NCBI RefSeq assembly: GCF_964355755.1 | Contig: NC_092678.1 | Span: 13,304,922 to 13,368,921 of the forward strand | Length of the DNA: 64,000 nucleotides | Direction of reading: 5' to 3' | From: Antedon mediterranea | Lineage: Eukaryota > Echinodermata > Crinoidea > Comatulida > Antedonidae | Shown here: one piece after another, positions 12,754 to 25,450 of the stretch | How the letters are laid out: each line of letters begins with the position of its first letter | Numbering within the stretch: the stretch's first letter is position 1 | Translations under genes and position numbers: made by a program | Notes under the pieces: generated by a model | Told to the model about the DNA's origin: nothing | What the model saw: only the letters and a program-made list of their open reading frames with translations | The model's database searches: none

Positions 12754-15700
12754 CCCAGCAAATTCATATCCGAATATCAGCAACAGAATTCATTTACGGC
12801 CTACAGAATTTTGCAAATCAAGATTTTATAAGATATCTCAACGTTAAAATCATATTGATGTTTTAGTTAAACGTTTTTGGGATAGGATCCCGTTATTATC
12901 AAGAGGTGTGTATAACGTTAGCAAAATGTTTTCAAAATGTAATGGTTTCATTACAACGTTATTGTAAATGTTCATTTCACGTTAGTACTAAATGTTAAAT
13001 TTAAACGGATGTTGTAAATGTTTCAACGTTATCTAAAAAAGAATGTTTGGATGTTTCTAAAACGTTAGAAAAATGTTAACATGTTATGTAATCGTTTGTT
13101 TTAAATTGTAAACGTTTGTATAACGTTAGCAACAAGTTATTGAAATGTTGCTGGATGGTTTATTAGTACAACGTTAATGGGAACGTTCATTACACGTTAA
13201 ATACTTGTTAAAAACAAATGTTATTTAGATGTCACATTATAACGTTTATTGTAAATGTTATTTAAAAAGTTATGTTGATGTTATATTTGAACATTATTGT
13301 AAATGTTTGTATAACGTTAGCAAAATGTTATCAAAACTGTTATGATCGTTTATTTACAACGTTATTGGGAACGTTCATTACACGTTAGGTCAATGTTTAA
13401 AACAAATGTTATGTAGATGTCACATTTTAACGTTTATTTTAAATGTTATTTCAACGTTATTTAAAAGTTATGTTGATGTTATATTTGAAAGTTATTATAG
13501 CAAAATGTTATCCAAATGTTGTCTACTGGTTTACTTACAACGTTATTGGGAACGTTCATTGCACGTTAGGCTAATGTTAAAAACAAATGTTATATAGATG
13601 TCACATTTTAACGTTTATTGTATATGTTATTTCAACGTTATTTAAAGAGTTATGTTGATGTTATATTTGAACGTTATTGTAAACGTTTGTATAACGTCAG
13701 CAACATGTTATTGAAATGTTGCTTGATGGTTTATTTACAACGTTATTGGGAACGTTCATTACACGTTAGGCCAATGTTAAAAACAAATGTTATGTAGATG
13801 TCATTTTTTAATGTTTATTGTTAATGTTATTTCAACGTTATTTAAAAGTTATGTTGATGTTATATTTGAACGTTATTGTAAACGTTTGTATAACGTTCGC
13901 AAAATGTTATCAATATGTTTTCTAATGGTTTATTTACATCGTTATTGGGAACGTTCATTGATCGTTAGGCCAATGTTAAAAACAAATGTTTTATAGATGT
14001 CACATTTTAACGTTTATTTTAAATGTTATTTCAACGTTATTTAAAAAGTTATGTTGATATTATATTTGAACGTTATTGTAAACGTTTGTATAACGTTAGC
14101 AACATGTTATTGAAATGTTGCTTGATGGTTTATTTACAACTTTATTGGGAACGTTCATTACACGTTAAGCCAATGTTTAAAACAAATGTTATGTAGATGT
14201 CACATTTTAACGTTTATTGTAAATGTTATTTCAACGTTATTTAAAAAGTTATGTTGATGTTATATTTGAACGTTATTGTAAACGTTTTTTTGACGTTTGC
14301 AAAATGATATCAAAATGTTGTCTAATGGTTTATTTACAACGTTATTGGGAACGTTCATTGCACGTTAGGCTAATGTTAAAAACAAATGTTATATAGATGT
14401 CACATTTTAACGTTTATTTTAAATGTTATTTCAACGTTATTTAAAAAGTTATGTTGATATTATATTTGAACGTTATTGTAAACGTTTGTATAACGTTAGC
14501 AACATGTTATTGAAATGTTGCTTGATGGTTATTTACAACTTTATTGGGAACGTTCATTACACGTTAGGTCAATATTAAAAACAAATGTTATGTAGATGTC
14601 ATTTTTTAACGTTTATTGTAAATGTTATTTCAACGTTATTTAAAAGTTATGTTGTTGTTATATTTGAACGTTATTGTAAACGTTTGTATAACGTCCGCAA
14701 AATGTTATCAATATGTTTTCTTCTAATGGTTTTTTTACAACGTTATTGGGAACATTCATTGCACGTTAGGCCAATGTTAAAAACAAATGTTATATAGATG
14801 TCACATTTTAACGCTTATTGTAAATATTATTTCAAAGTTATTTAAAAGTTATGTTGATGTTATATTTGAACGTCATTGTAAACGTTTGTATAACGTTCGC
14901 AAAATGTTATAAATATGTTTTCTAATGGTTTATTTACAACGTTATTGGGAACGTTCATTGCACGTTAGGCCAATGTTAAAAACAAATGTTATATAGATGT
15001 CACATTTTAATGTTTATTGTAAATGTTATTTCAACGTTATTTAAAAAGTTATGTTGATGTTATATTTGAACGTTATTGTAAACGTTTGTATAACGTTCGC
15101 AAAATGTTATCAATATGTTTTCTAATGGTTTATTTACAACGTTATTGGGAACGTTGATTGCACGTTAGGCAAATATTATTTAAAACAGTTATGTAGATGT
15201 TGCTTTTCAATGTTATTGTGAATGTTTTAGAGACGTTATATAAATATTATTTAGAACGTTAGACAGATGTTGAGTTTGAACGTTATTTTATACTGTCTGA
15301 TTAACGTTATCAGCATGTTATAAAAACATATTGATTGCAACGTTATTGTGAACGTTCAATTAACGTTAGAAAAATGTTACTGAATTAGTTTTTTAAATGT
15401 TACTTTTGGACATTATTGTAAACGTTATTCTAACATTAGATGAACGTTATCAAAACATGTTTTGTAATGGTTACATTTTGAATGTTATTATAAATGTCCT
15501 TCAAACGTTACATAAACGTTATTATAAATGTTCTGTATGAGGTAAAACGTAACATTTTTTAGAACGTTTATTTAACGTTAGGTAAATGTTAATAAAACAA
15601 GTTTGGAAAATGTTATATATTAACGTTATTATAAACGTTTTTACAACGTTGAAAGAATGTCCGACGAATAAGTCTTGCTAAGTGAACGTTATTTTAATGT

Positions 15701-15777
15701 TCTTTTAACGTTCGTAGTGAACCTAACCAAACAATAACCAAACAAGAACGTTAGAAAAACGTTATGTGTTTGCTGGG
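12754..15777. repeat. AACGTT-rich tandem array, about 200 bp monomers
   Basis: The marker 'acaaatgttat' recurs at 13402, 13583, 13783, 13982, 14182, 14382, 14581, 14783 and 14982. The spacings are 181, 200, 199, 200, 200, 199, 202 and 199 bp. Each monomer is itself built of diverged 20-30 base words around AACGTT/AATGTT (for example 'aacgttattgtaaacg', 'ataacgttagcaa'). Less regular copies extend to about 12890 on the left and 15760 on the right. The block is bracketed by inverted 9-mers, cccagcaaa at 12754 and tttgctggg at 15769-15777, which could be the ends of a non-autonomous DNA transposon. No target duplication is evident. Confidence 0.8.
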
Positions 15778-15834
15778 ACACGTGTGAGTTGATTATCATC
15801 GTTCATCGCGAGAGAGACGAACCCGTGGTAAAGG

Positions 15835-18800
15835 ATGGGTAAACGAGGCCCTTATTCTGGATTGAGATCATCGGAAAAGAAAAGGCGCAAACTTACACGT
15901 AATGTAGCGTCAAATGCTCGCAGAATTTTGCTAAACTTCGATACATTTCAGAGATGGTCCGTAGTAAAAGAAGCAAATAATTTAGCAAGTAATTCTGATG
16001 TTGCAAATTTTTTGCTTGACAGGTAACTTCTCTCTTTTGTACAGTGTCCATCGGCTCTAGGGATTAGTTAGGGCCTTTTATTTAGTAAAATAGGCAATAC
16101 TAGTAAGTAATGATAATTATTATTATTGGTACTATAGTTCCACAGAGTTATAGATAGCCTAATTATTTTGAATTTAGTATAATACTAATAATAATAAATA
16201 GGTTAGGTTAGACCTCCAGGCTAGGCCTAGCCTATCTGTACTAACTACTATATAGCCTATACTACTACTACTACTAGGCCTGCCTACCTTTGCAATTAGA
16301 TGAATCGTTCGAAAACAGGCGGATTGATAGGCCTAGCTAGATAGAGTAATACAACACACCTTTCGTAGTACAGCAGGTATTTTGAGACAGAAAGTATACT
16401 TTTTTAGTGTTAGTGTTATATATAATCTAGCATAGAATAGCTAGCCGCTAAGCCTATTATGCCTAATTAAAATCATAGATCCGGTTACCTAGCTGAACAT
16501 ACACACAGCACAGGTCCTACCATTTTTTTTTAAATAAAAAAATTGGCCACCCATGACGAAAAGGTTTACCTCCTAACCATTTGACTTGGAATTTTAAGTA
16601 GATAATTGATTACAATACCATCTGTTTGGTAGTGAGGGCCTTCACAAACAGGGCTGGTAAAATAATTATTTTCCTAGCTAGAGTGGGAATTAACTTTGGT
16701 ACCTCCTCTGTTGTTACATTACTAGGGCTAGCCAGTGTCAATTTTAGTACAGTATTAATTTGATGATTTGGTATATTAATTTTTTTTTTAATTTAAATTG
16801 TAAAATTGTTTTCCCTTATTCTATACCTCTTCACACTGTGCTTTATTGTTTTACGTTTAGTCATGCAGAAAGACATAGCACAGCTTCTGGGCCGACCAGG
16901 ACAACAGTTTCTACTCACCTTCCTACAACATCGACGCCTATAGAAGGTGCTTATTTAAGAACTACACTATCTGGTGGTTCAGATACAAGGTATGAAAATT
17001 TAGATATAATACAAATTTTGATATGAAATATATTACTAATAATATTAATACCGTACTTAAATTAGATCACATGGGATTCACATAGTGAATGGTTGCTTTC
17101 TACACTCACGATTACATGGCTTCAACACTCACTACTAACTGACTTCTCAATAGGAACTCTACAAATATAACTATAAAATATAGAAATTGTCATTGATCAT
17201 AAATTGTTCTTTAGAATTTCTTCAAAATCTGGAATTGATAGATTTAGCAGTAACTCAAGTACTGTAACCGCTTTTCCAAGTGCTTCTGAAGATGGAAGGT
17301 AAGTTTAAACTAAAATTTCAGCGCTTTAACTTTTCTGTTTCACTTAATTCCAATGGAATGAACACAGCAAAATCCTTGTCTGTGGCTTGATAATACCCTG
17401 CACTCTTTATACACTATGCCAATCTGATTACTGTTATTGAGAAATAAAATGGCATTAAAACTGTTATTTTTTTAGTATAAGCAACATTAAAAAAGAGGAA
17501 AGACCCAGATGCTCTGCTGAAATATTAAAGTAAATGAATTCTGTATACTTTTCATTTTATATGTTACAATGTATTAATTTTAATTACATAGTTTAAAATC
17601 GATTCCCCCTCGATTGCTAGTGTTTCTAATCACACAATTAAGAGGTTGACATCATTGCACAAGTATTACTATTATTCTTTCAGTATGGCCATTGACATTA
17701 ACTTGTCAAGTGAATCTGAGTCAGAGAGCACTTGTGATGAAGATGAAGATTATGATTTATATGAACCATCATTTGACATAAGCCTTTGGTAAGTCATCAT
17801 CTATTCCTTTAACCTAAACTTCATTGTGATGCAGTAAAGCATCATTTAAAAAAAAATTAATGTTTGAAATTAAGTCATACATACATTTTTCAGTCCCAAC
17901 AATGCACTTAACCTCAGAGAAACCTCATTCGTTGAAGAGGAATTTGAAATTGAGGCAGAAAATGATGATCCATCCAGTCAGATTGAGAAGGACATTGAAG
18001 GTGTGGAAGTTGAAAGCCCTTATGTTAAACACATTGATATTATGGAAGAGTATGACTTTCTTATAAAAGATGAAACCTGCATAGTGTACTTAAACTGTTT
18101 GAAAACCTTGGCAGAAATCAAAATCAACAAATCTTGTACTAGAAAATCCTGTAGTAGTCCTGTTGATCTGCATTCAAAGTTTGTTGGTTCTGCTGTGTAT
18201 TTCAAATGGGTAAAAAGTCTTACTTTCAATTTTTGTAAACATTTTATCTTAATTTAATAATTCATAATTCTAATTAATTCCTGAAACCAATTTATGAACA
18301 AGTCTATGGTACCATCAAACAATGATGGTTGCTATGTAATGTGTTTCAGCTTGTCAAATGACTTATTTTATGAAATTGGTTTAATGGTTTATTTAATAAA
18401 TATATTATTGTGAACTACTTAGATTTGTAAAAATGGCCACCTGAACAACAAATGGTGTTCTCAACCAATTCTAAAGAACAAATTGCATGGAGGGGATTTT
18501 TTAATGTCTACGGCACTTTTAGCTTCTGGAAACAACTATGCAAAGATTGCTCTTCTGGCCAAGTTTTTAAAACTTCATATTCTGAATGTCAACACCTACT
18601 ATAGAATTCAGAGAAAATATCTTGTGCCTGCAGTTACTGAATTATGGGAAGATACCCAGAAAGAAATCTTGACAGCACATGAAGGAAAAGATGTTGTACT
18701 GCTTGGTAGGTATTATAATATAAAATGGAGGTGTATGGAAAAAAAATAAATGTGACTAAACTAAAGTTCATAGGTCAAGGCTTCATTGTGCAAATGAAAA

Positions 18801-21051
18801 TGCAGGATGGAACTAAATTACTGAAAAACGCTAATATTGTTTTTGACGAGTTATAGTGAAGAGAAATTCTATTAAAAACTGTTGTTAGTGGTGGTCAGGT
18901 ACAAATCTACTTATATACAGTACAAGAACGTTATTACTGTAAATATTTTTTTTTCATAGGAGATGGAAGGATGGACAGTCCAGGACACTCTGCCCAATTT
19001 TGCACATATACTATGATGGACAATGCTGACAAAAGTATTTTGTCAATTATAACAATTGATAAGCGGGAGACAGAGGGCAAAAGTACTTTAATGGAAAAAG
19101 TAGGATTTCAGAAGAGTGTTTCATTTCTCAAACAACAAAATGTGAATGTCGTTGAATGTGTAACCGATGCACACTTACAGATTGGCGCATTGATGAGTAT
19201 GTTTTATTTTTTCATCGTAATCTAGATGATCACCAAAATCTAAAATAAATTTTTGAATAACATGTTTTTATTCTGTAAAATATGGTTTATTTTTATATTT
19301 GTTTTTCTTCATCACTCTAGAAAACGAATATCCAGACATCAAACACTCACACGATATTTGGCATGCTGCCAAGAATCTAGCAAAAGCATTGATTGCAGTA
19401 AGTTTTTTGGTAATTTGCAGACAATGTAAATTATTTTATTATAGTTATACCCTAATTTCATAATATGTAAAATAGGATATTTTTTATACAAATTAATACT
19501 AATCTTTTGTTTCATTGGTATTTTTTATACAATTTAACAGGCTGGTCAGAAGAAAGACTGCAAAGTATTATTAAGTTGGAGCAAAGATATTGTAAACCAT
19601 TTCTGGCATACCTGCGAGACTTCAAAGACATATGATGAATTTCTTGTATGTACATGGTGCACATACTGTATATACACTCTCAAAGACAAGTTATATTGTT
19701 CTTGAACATAAACTTTAGCACAATATCTTCTTTATTGTGGAATTAATTTCTTTATTCTGGTTCTACTATGTTCATACATTTTAAAGGCTCACAGCTATCT
19801 TCAGATACTGACATTGTCATATCATCTCTGTGTGTATCTGATATTGTATCCATTTTTTCCATATTTAAAAAAAGAAATCTGTATTTGAGATATGTATTTT
19901 ACTGATTTTCTTGTTCAATGATAGGGAATATGGTGTGGAATTCTTCACCATGTGGTGGATGAACACCAGTGGGCTTTATCATATAGTGATGTTGGTACAG
20001 CCTCCTGTAGTCATGGACCTCTTGAGAGTGAGAGACAAAAGGGATGGATGACAAAGGGTCATCCAGCACACGATGCACTACGAAAGATCGTCCTAAACAT
20101 AAGTTTCCTAAAGAAAATCCCATATTGGCTTAATTTTCGGTGAGCAAATTGATTAAAAATAGAGGAATGGTTTATACTGTACAAGCATTTCTGTAGTATT
20201 GATTAAAGCTAAAAAAAAAAAACAGGTGCTCTAAACAATAAATATACATTTCAACAGAACAATATACACATAATAAACACATTTATTAGTATTACTTTAA
20301 AACTTGCATATTTTATTGCATTTGACAACAGTATTGACTTAGCTATTTATATATACATATTGTGTATTTTTAGTGGAACTGCTGAACTGGAAAATTTCCA
20401 CCAATGTATTTTGATGTATGCGGCCAAAAGATTCCATTACAGTCCACCAATGTACAAAGTAAGGAATCTTCTGGCAGCATTGGATTACACAGCAAACCAT
20501 CAACGAGAGATCAAGAAAAATAAAGATGGGACCACAAGGTACATTCCATAGTTTTTTACAGTTGAATATTAATTGGCTATATTAATTACTAAATACCGTA
20601 CTACATATGAAACCGACAAGTCTATTCTTAAATCAATTGTATATTTATGCCATGTACAACGGAGTTACCATGGAACTAGCTACAGGTATATGGGCAAAAG
20701 AAATTTGACAAATAATTTTAAAATCGGTTTTCCCGAATTGCAATCTAATCAAAATATTCCAAATTGCTGTCAAAAATTATAAACAATTATTTTCTGTTGT
20801 GTAGATATCAACGCTTATTTAACAAAAAAAGTAAGAGGTGGACAGTGGTGCCTGTTAAAGAAGAGAAGGATTACAGCTACATCCAGAAATTGGTGGAAAT
20901 GGTTGTATACAGAAGACTACTTGATGAAACTAGCCTGAAAACAGTAACAGGCTTAGGAGAAGATGACCCAAGAAGGCTCAGCAGAAACATTGCTTCAGTA
21001 CATGCACCACCAACTCATCAACTAGTTGAAGAGAAATTGTCAAGATTTTAA
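15835..21051 (+). CDS. 13-exon DDE-transposase-like protein, 734 aa
   Basis: Exons: 15835-16022, 16861-16989, 17215-17298, 17476-17529, 17684-17788, 17894-18209, 18423-18705, 18960-19196, 19321-19397, 19541-19645, 19925-20139, 20374-20538, 20805-21051. Every junction is GT-AG and in phase; the sum is 2205 nt, exactly 735 codons. The N-terminus is basic (KKRRK, about residues 15-19), then comes a Ser/Thr- and acid-rich stretch. A Cys/His cluster follows (C249, C255, C268, C273, C294, H298, C304), compatible with zinc binding. Next is a probable RNase H-fold core: LGDGRMDSPGHSAQF (D388/D392), VECVTDAH (D456) and GTAELENFHQ (E604), a plausible DDE triad. I recognise the family as an uncharacterised, multicopy one of fish and invertebrates with the same DxRxDSPGHSA motif. 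It could be a live or domesticated transposase. The start is the first in-frame ATG; upstream exons cannot be excluded. Confidence 0.85.
16200..16480. repeat. TAGGCCTA-type low-complexity patch in intron 1
   Basis: Dense taggcctag/cctagcct/ctactactac words inside the first intron of the DDE-like gene. Similar patches occur at about 23620-23830, 35330-35420, 51940-52080 and 54240-54290. Confidence 0.6.
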
Positions 21052-22213
21052 ACAAAACTATGATGTATCAATTACCTTTCTATTCGTGCAAACAGTACTG
21101 GGCAATTCCTGTTAAGTTTTTAATGTATTCAGTTAAAAATGATTTATTTTTTTCTGTTATGGTACTAAAATGAGCAATTAAATTTGGAAATCTATTTGTG
21201 GGAATTGTACAAAGGGACAATACAGCTTTAAATTCGTCCTGGTTGAAAACCAACATACTGGCCAAATGCATCAGGGTATTTGTCCCGTACTGCCCATACA
21301 CAACTGGGTATTATATTCTGATGCCAATACCGAGACGACCATGTGGTCACAAAACATACTGCCGGTAGGCTGTATGTTTATGACCCCTATTCCATTTGTT
21401 GTCCATAGGCGCTGCTAATATATCTTGATGATATGCTCGTGCCAATTGCAACATTGCTTCATTTAGAATGAGCAACTAAAAGTCCTAAAATGAAAAAAAA
21501 AATGTTTATTTAGTATTTTTTGTTTAGTTTATGTTATGCACTATTTTTCAAAATAATATAAGCTGGTAACAGGTCTGTATTTTAACAACAGTACTTATTA
21601 AAAATAAAGCAGAACTTTTAAAATTAGTTTGCCAAAAAGACAATTATTTTTGTGTTTTTTTAGATACACTATATCGACACTTTATCATTGTAATGCATTT
21701 TATCAATAAGTATGTTAAATTAATATACTGTAATGTTTCACACGTGCAATTACCTGAAATTTGTTGTGTTTTCGTGTGTATAGCCACAGCACACTCTTTC
21801 ATTTTCAGTTTGAATTTGCCAGCAGTTGTTGCAAACACACCAACTTGGTGTAGTTGCTGGTGGTACAGGATGATGACCTCCCTCTGGTACTTTTTCTCTG
21901 CTGCTTCCTTTAGTTAGTAGGTCTTTAGCCTCTACCTCTGTCAATGCATTAATTTTAACCTAAAGTAAAATAAAATTGTTATAAATTGTTTACTGCTAAA
22001 TATGGAAATATGAAATATTTATCGTGAGGAATCTTTGCCATTTGCCACCAGAATTTCAAATGTTGAACCAGGTTTCACAATATCTTTTTACCTTTATGTA
22101 TTACTGGTCCATTGACAAGTAACATATTAACAGTGAAGCTAATTAGTTGCGAATATTTCTAAAAGTATTGTCACAAAAATAGTAAATAACCACAGATCCT
22201 ATAGATTTTTATA

Positions 22214-23307
22214 TGGGTGTCACGAAAGCTCAGACCACGAAAGCTCAGACCCCCTAAGACCTAAGATCACGAAAGCTAAGACCCAACACCTAAGATTACA
22301 AATACTAAGATATACTACAGCTTAAAAACAATACTTGTTTATCCATACATAATTTTAAACACAGTAGGTTTCATTTATTACCATAAATATAATTTAATAC
22401 TACCGCAAAACATAGATAAACTCACATTATTTTCGCCCGTTGAGTAAATGTATATTTTTTCTTTACAACAAACAAACTTGACGGGTTGTTTGTTGGTATA
22501 TATTTACTCCTTTGTGTTGCTTCAGAGGATGTTTTTCTTACGCACCTGCCTTTCTTGTATTTTGACTCCAAATTTGCTGACTAACTTTATCCTGAACACC
22601 ACACTTTAAAATTAGGACTTATAAGTACTTTCAGAAGGAGAAACACATAATAACAAATAAATAAATCCTTTAAATTGATGATTTTACAGATGTGTTTCTT
22701 TGTATACTGTAATGAAAATGTAACTCCTCGAGCTCGGCCCCCCATGCTCAATGTTTTTGTTTCTATGGAGCGCCAAAAGAGCAACAATAATAGTACAAGT
22801 ATAAAAACAGAAAGAAAACGAAACAAAAAAACTTATCATGATTTTTAAATTAAAATTTATTTGCCAGTATTTATTTCTTCGTACTTGCATGATTATACTA
22901 TTATCATTACAATTTTAATTTTACATTGTTCCATCCACACTGTAGATGGACTCCACAGAGTTTTTAGCCCTCTATATAATTTTTGCTCTTTTGACGTTCC
23001 ATAGAAACAAAAACATTGAACATGGCCCATGGGGTAGGCCTACTGTCCTGTAGGCTAGTCATTTTGTGTGCGAGAAAAACGTCTGTAAAATCTTCAATTT
23101 AAAAATGTATTTGTTACTTTTTATGTGATTCTTTTTCATGAAAGTGCCAATTCTAAGGTGTGGTATTCAGAATAATTGTTGGGAGTTAAAATACAAGGCA
23201 GGTGCGAAAGATAAATATTTGTAATCTTAGGTGTTGGGTCTTAGCTTTCGTGATCTTAGGTCTTAGGGGGTCTGAGCTTTCGTGGTCTGAGCTTTCGTGA
23301 CACCCAT
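22214..23307. mobile_element. Foldback DNA element in the ballast-gene intron
   Basis: The left terminus gggtgtcacgaaagctcaga is repeated inverted at the right end (tctgagctttcgtgacaccc, to 23307). The outer arms of about 90 bp contain direct sub-repeats of cacgaaagct(c/a)agac. Inner arms also pair: the 'cacctgcctt.ttgtatttt' block near 22540 with 'aaaatacaaggcaggtg' near 23190, and 'caatgtttttgtttctatgga' near 22750 with its complement near 23000. The left arm has about 220 extra bases (22306-22530). No transposase ORF is present; superfamily unknown. Confidence 0.75.
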
Positions 23308-23619
23308 TTTTATATATATTGTATATGGAAATTATAGTATTAATTATTAGTAACATATTTCTAATTAAAAAATCCCATGGATATGATTAGTGTATTTCTT
23401 TTTATATACAGTACAATTCAATAGTTAGGCTACTACTACTAGTAATAGGCTAGTCTTTAAAAATAGAACTGGCATCTCTCGTCAAAATGACGAATCAGTT
23501 GCCAGTACAGTGGGCTAACTTGGGCACATTTTACTAGCTAGTATACTCGATAATTAGTAATGATGAACCGATCGGACCTGGCAAAAATTAATACGGGTAG
23601 CCAACGAATACTTAAAAAT

Positions 23620-23830
23620 GAGTCTAAAGCATAGGCCTAATATTAATAAAAAGACAACGTGAACCTGAAAGGTAGACCTAACTACCTAGAGTAGCCTAGC
23701 CTAGGCCTAGGCTAGAGTAGAAGACTAGGCCTATCCTAGGTAGGTACTGTGCAAGTTACAGCTTAGAGCTAGGCTTAGTAGTAGTAGCCTAGAGTATCTA
23801 AACTAGGCCACAAGTATACATTTTATTAGA
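23620..23830. repeat. TAGGCCTA low-complexity patch
   Basis: Runs of aggcctag, cctaggc and tagtagtag words just upstream (genomic right) of the foldback element; intronic for the ballast-like gene. Confidence 0.6.
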
Positions 23831-23929
23831 GAGAAACTAAGTAAAAAATAGTAATATATTTACCGATAAATCCATGGGTTTCTTGAATACATTAAAACAA
23901 AATTCGTTCCGCAACTAGGCCCAGGCATA

Positions 23930-24120
23930 CACTGCCGGCCGCGCCGGCGGCGCGCGTTACGTACAGTTTGGCTATAATATGCATAATCATAAAACTTCCT
24001 CTCTCGCGCGATATGTGTCAAAACATCTCCTCAACCGTCGTGACAAGTTGTAAACAATCTTAATTAGCATATCATGCATAATTCATACTCGTGGTTTGAA
24101 ATCTTTGTTTACTTTCGCTC
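23930..24120 (-). promoter_or_regulatory. CpG-rich stretch, candidate promoter of ballast gene
   Basis: The window is AT-rich, but here there is a GC/CpG cluster (gccggccgcgccggcggcgc from about 23935, then more CpGs to 24110). It lies 60-240 bp upstream of the candidate ATG of the minus-strand ballast-like gene. Position and composition suggest a promoter; no core motif is claimed. Confidence 0.35.
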
Positions 24121-25255
24121 GGAATGATTTTCCAGACGAAATTTAATCAAACTAATTTACCTGTTAATTACGTAAACTTGTTGTTTTTGGCTCGAATTTT
24201 TAACTTAAAGTGAATAACTTTAATATTACTTTGATATGGCCAATTTAAATTTAGAATATTTTGACCTTCATTTTTTGTGTTCAAAGGGACAATACAACTT
24301 TAAATCAAAAGAAACGATTCTTTATAAATATTGCATCATTTTAAAGTAGTTATTACAAGTGTCCACTTATAAACAATAAAGAAGATAACATTTGGGAAAA
24401 ATATCACAGCACACCAATAATTGTGTTTATGTTTTTTTTTTTGTTCAGGACTATGTTTTTAAATTTGTTTTCCTTGTTTTATATGATGAAATATATTTTT
24501 ATTTTCGAAAATCAAAATATCTTAACATTTTCTTCCTCGTAAGGATATTGAACAAACGGTATCACGTGTTTTAGCGGTTACATCAATTCTTTGAATTTTC
24601 CAAATCTTTTTCGTTTTCTTATAAATTGGTTTGAGGTAAATATAGCAAGTAAGAGACAAAATAAGGTGTGTTTTTGTTTTAGTTCCTTATAATATGATGA
24701 ACTTTACATACTAAACTCTATGTAGGTATTGTTTGATTAATATTTTTGCCAGTCAAACAGAGTCGATAAATAATAAATTATTATATTAACACGTTTAAAA
24801 AATGTAACGATAAATAAACAAAATTAAAAAAACAACAAAAAAACAAGAATGAAACACATTTAAAATAAGCGGCAATATTACAATTATGGTTATTAGACCT
24901 GCAGTAATTAAAATAACGTATCTATTTAAAAAATAATTTAATGTCATTTTTTTTTGTTATTACTAAGCCTATTGATTTGTTTTTTGTTTTATTTATTTTT
25001 TTTCTTATTTTCAATTATAAATAATTTTACAAACAAATAATATCTGTTCTATTTACTACAATCTCAACGATGCAAAATAATAGGCCTAATTACAAAGTAA
25101 TATATTCACAGGAAAACAATCACTAACGTTTATATTTAAACATAGAAAATAAAAGTTCATGTTATTCCCACTTTACTGACTGGAGAAAATCAAAATAACT
25201 AAATAATATAATTATTATGATTATCATGTTAAACTCCTAGGAGTGAAATTCCGAC
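24121..25255. other. AT-rich spacer with a dispersed repeat
   Basis: No gene seen. A roughly 110 bp segment near 24525-24640 (around 'cgtgttttagcggttaca.caattctttgaa') matches a segment near 33118-33232 beyond the BEL/Pao element. Confidence 0.45.
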
Positions 25256-25450
25256 TGTACTGAAGAAAGGCCCATAAATAATATACGCAAGAACTTTCTG
25301 ATTTTAATTATCATTTATTTGCACACTTCTTACCAACCACGCTGTCGGTATTTGTTTTTCTTTTTATCTTTTTATCTATGACACGCCAAAACGGCCTTTT
25401 ACACACTATACAATAGCGCCCTCATTATTCTTTTGTTGTTCTTCAGAACA
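25256..25450 (-). repeat. 3' LTR of the BEL/Pao element
   Basis: 195 bp, nearly identical to 32098-32293 with a handful of substitutions and single-base indels. That suggests a fairly young insertion despite the broken coding region. Confidence 0.85.

Larger units (their letters stand above)
21228..23875 (-). pseudogene. P2X7-ballast-like zinc-domain gene, apparently broken
   Basis: On the minus strand, exon 1 (23875-23864) encodes MDLS and ends at a GTAAAT donor. It joins in phase to 21959-21754, which encodes PSWCVCNNCWQ and ERVCCGY. A further block, 21475-21228, reads ARAYHQD, HTAYRQYVL, PHGRLG, then IPSCVWAVRDKYPDAFGQYV in another frame, ending at a stop at 21228. The WCxC..C, CC, AYRxY, IPSC and GQYxGF elements in this order match the cysteine-rich cytoplasmic 'ballast' domain of P2X7 receptors, also known as stand-alone proteins. 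Breaks: a TGA where the family has Trp (after YVL), a 1-base deletion before IPSC, and no in-phase joining exon. No P2X channel portion is present. Its end lies 177 bp from the stop of the convergent DDE-like gene. Confidence 0.65.

Noticed and set aside
13406-14797. Three similar ORFs (63-70 codons) with near-identical peptides at 13406, 13787 and 14585
   Set aside because: They are the same frame of successive ~200 bp satellite monomers, not a gene family.
15800-24020. Possible terminal inverted repeat joining cgcgagagagacg (15807) and ctctctcgcgcg (23999) around the two-gene pair
   Set aside because: The match is only about 11 bases of low-complexity text and does not extend; not enough to call element ends.
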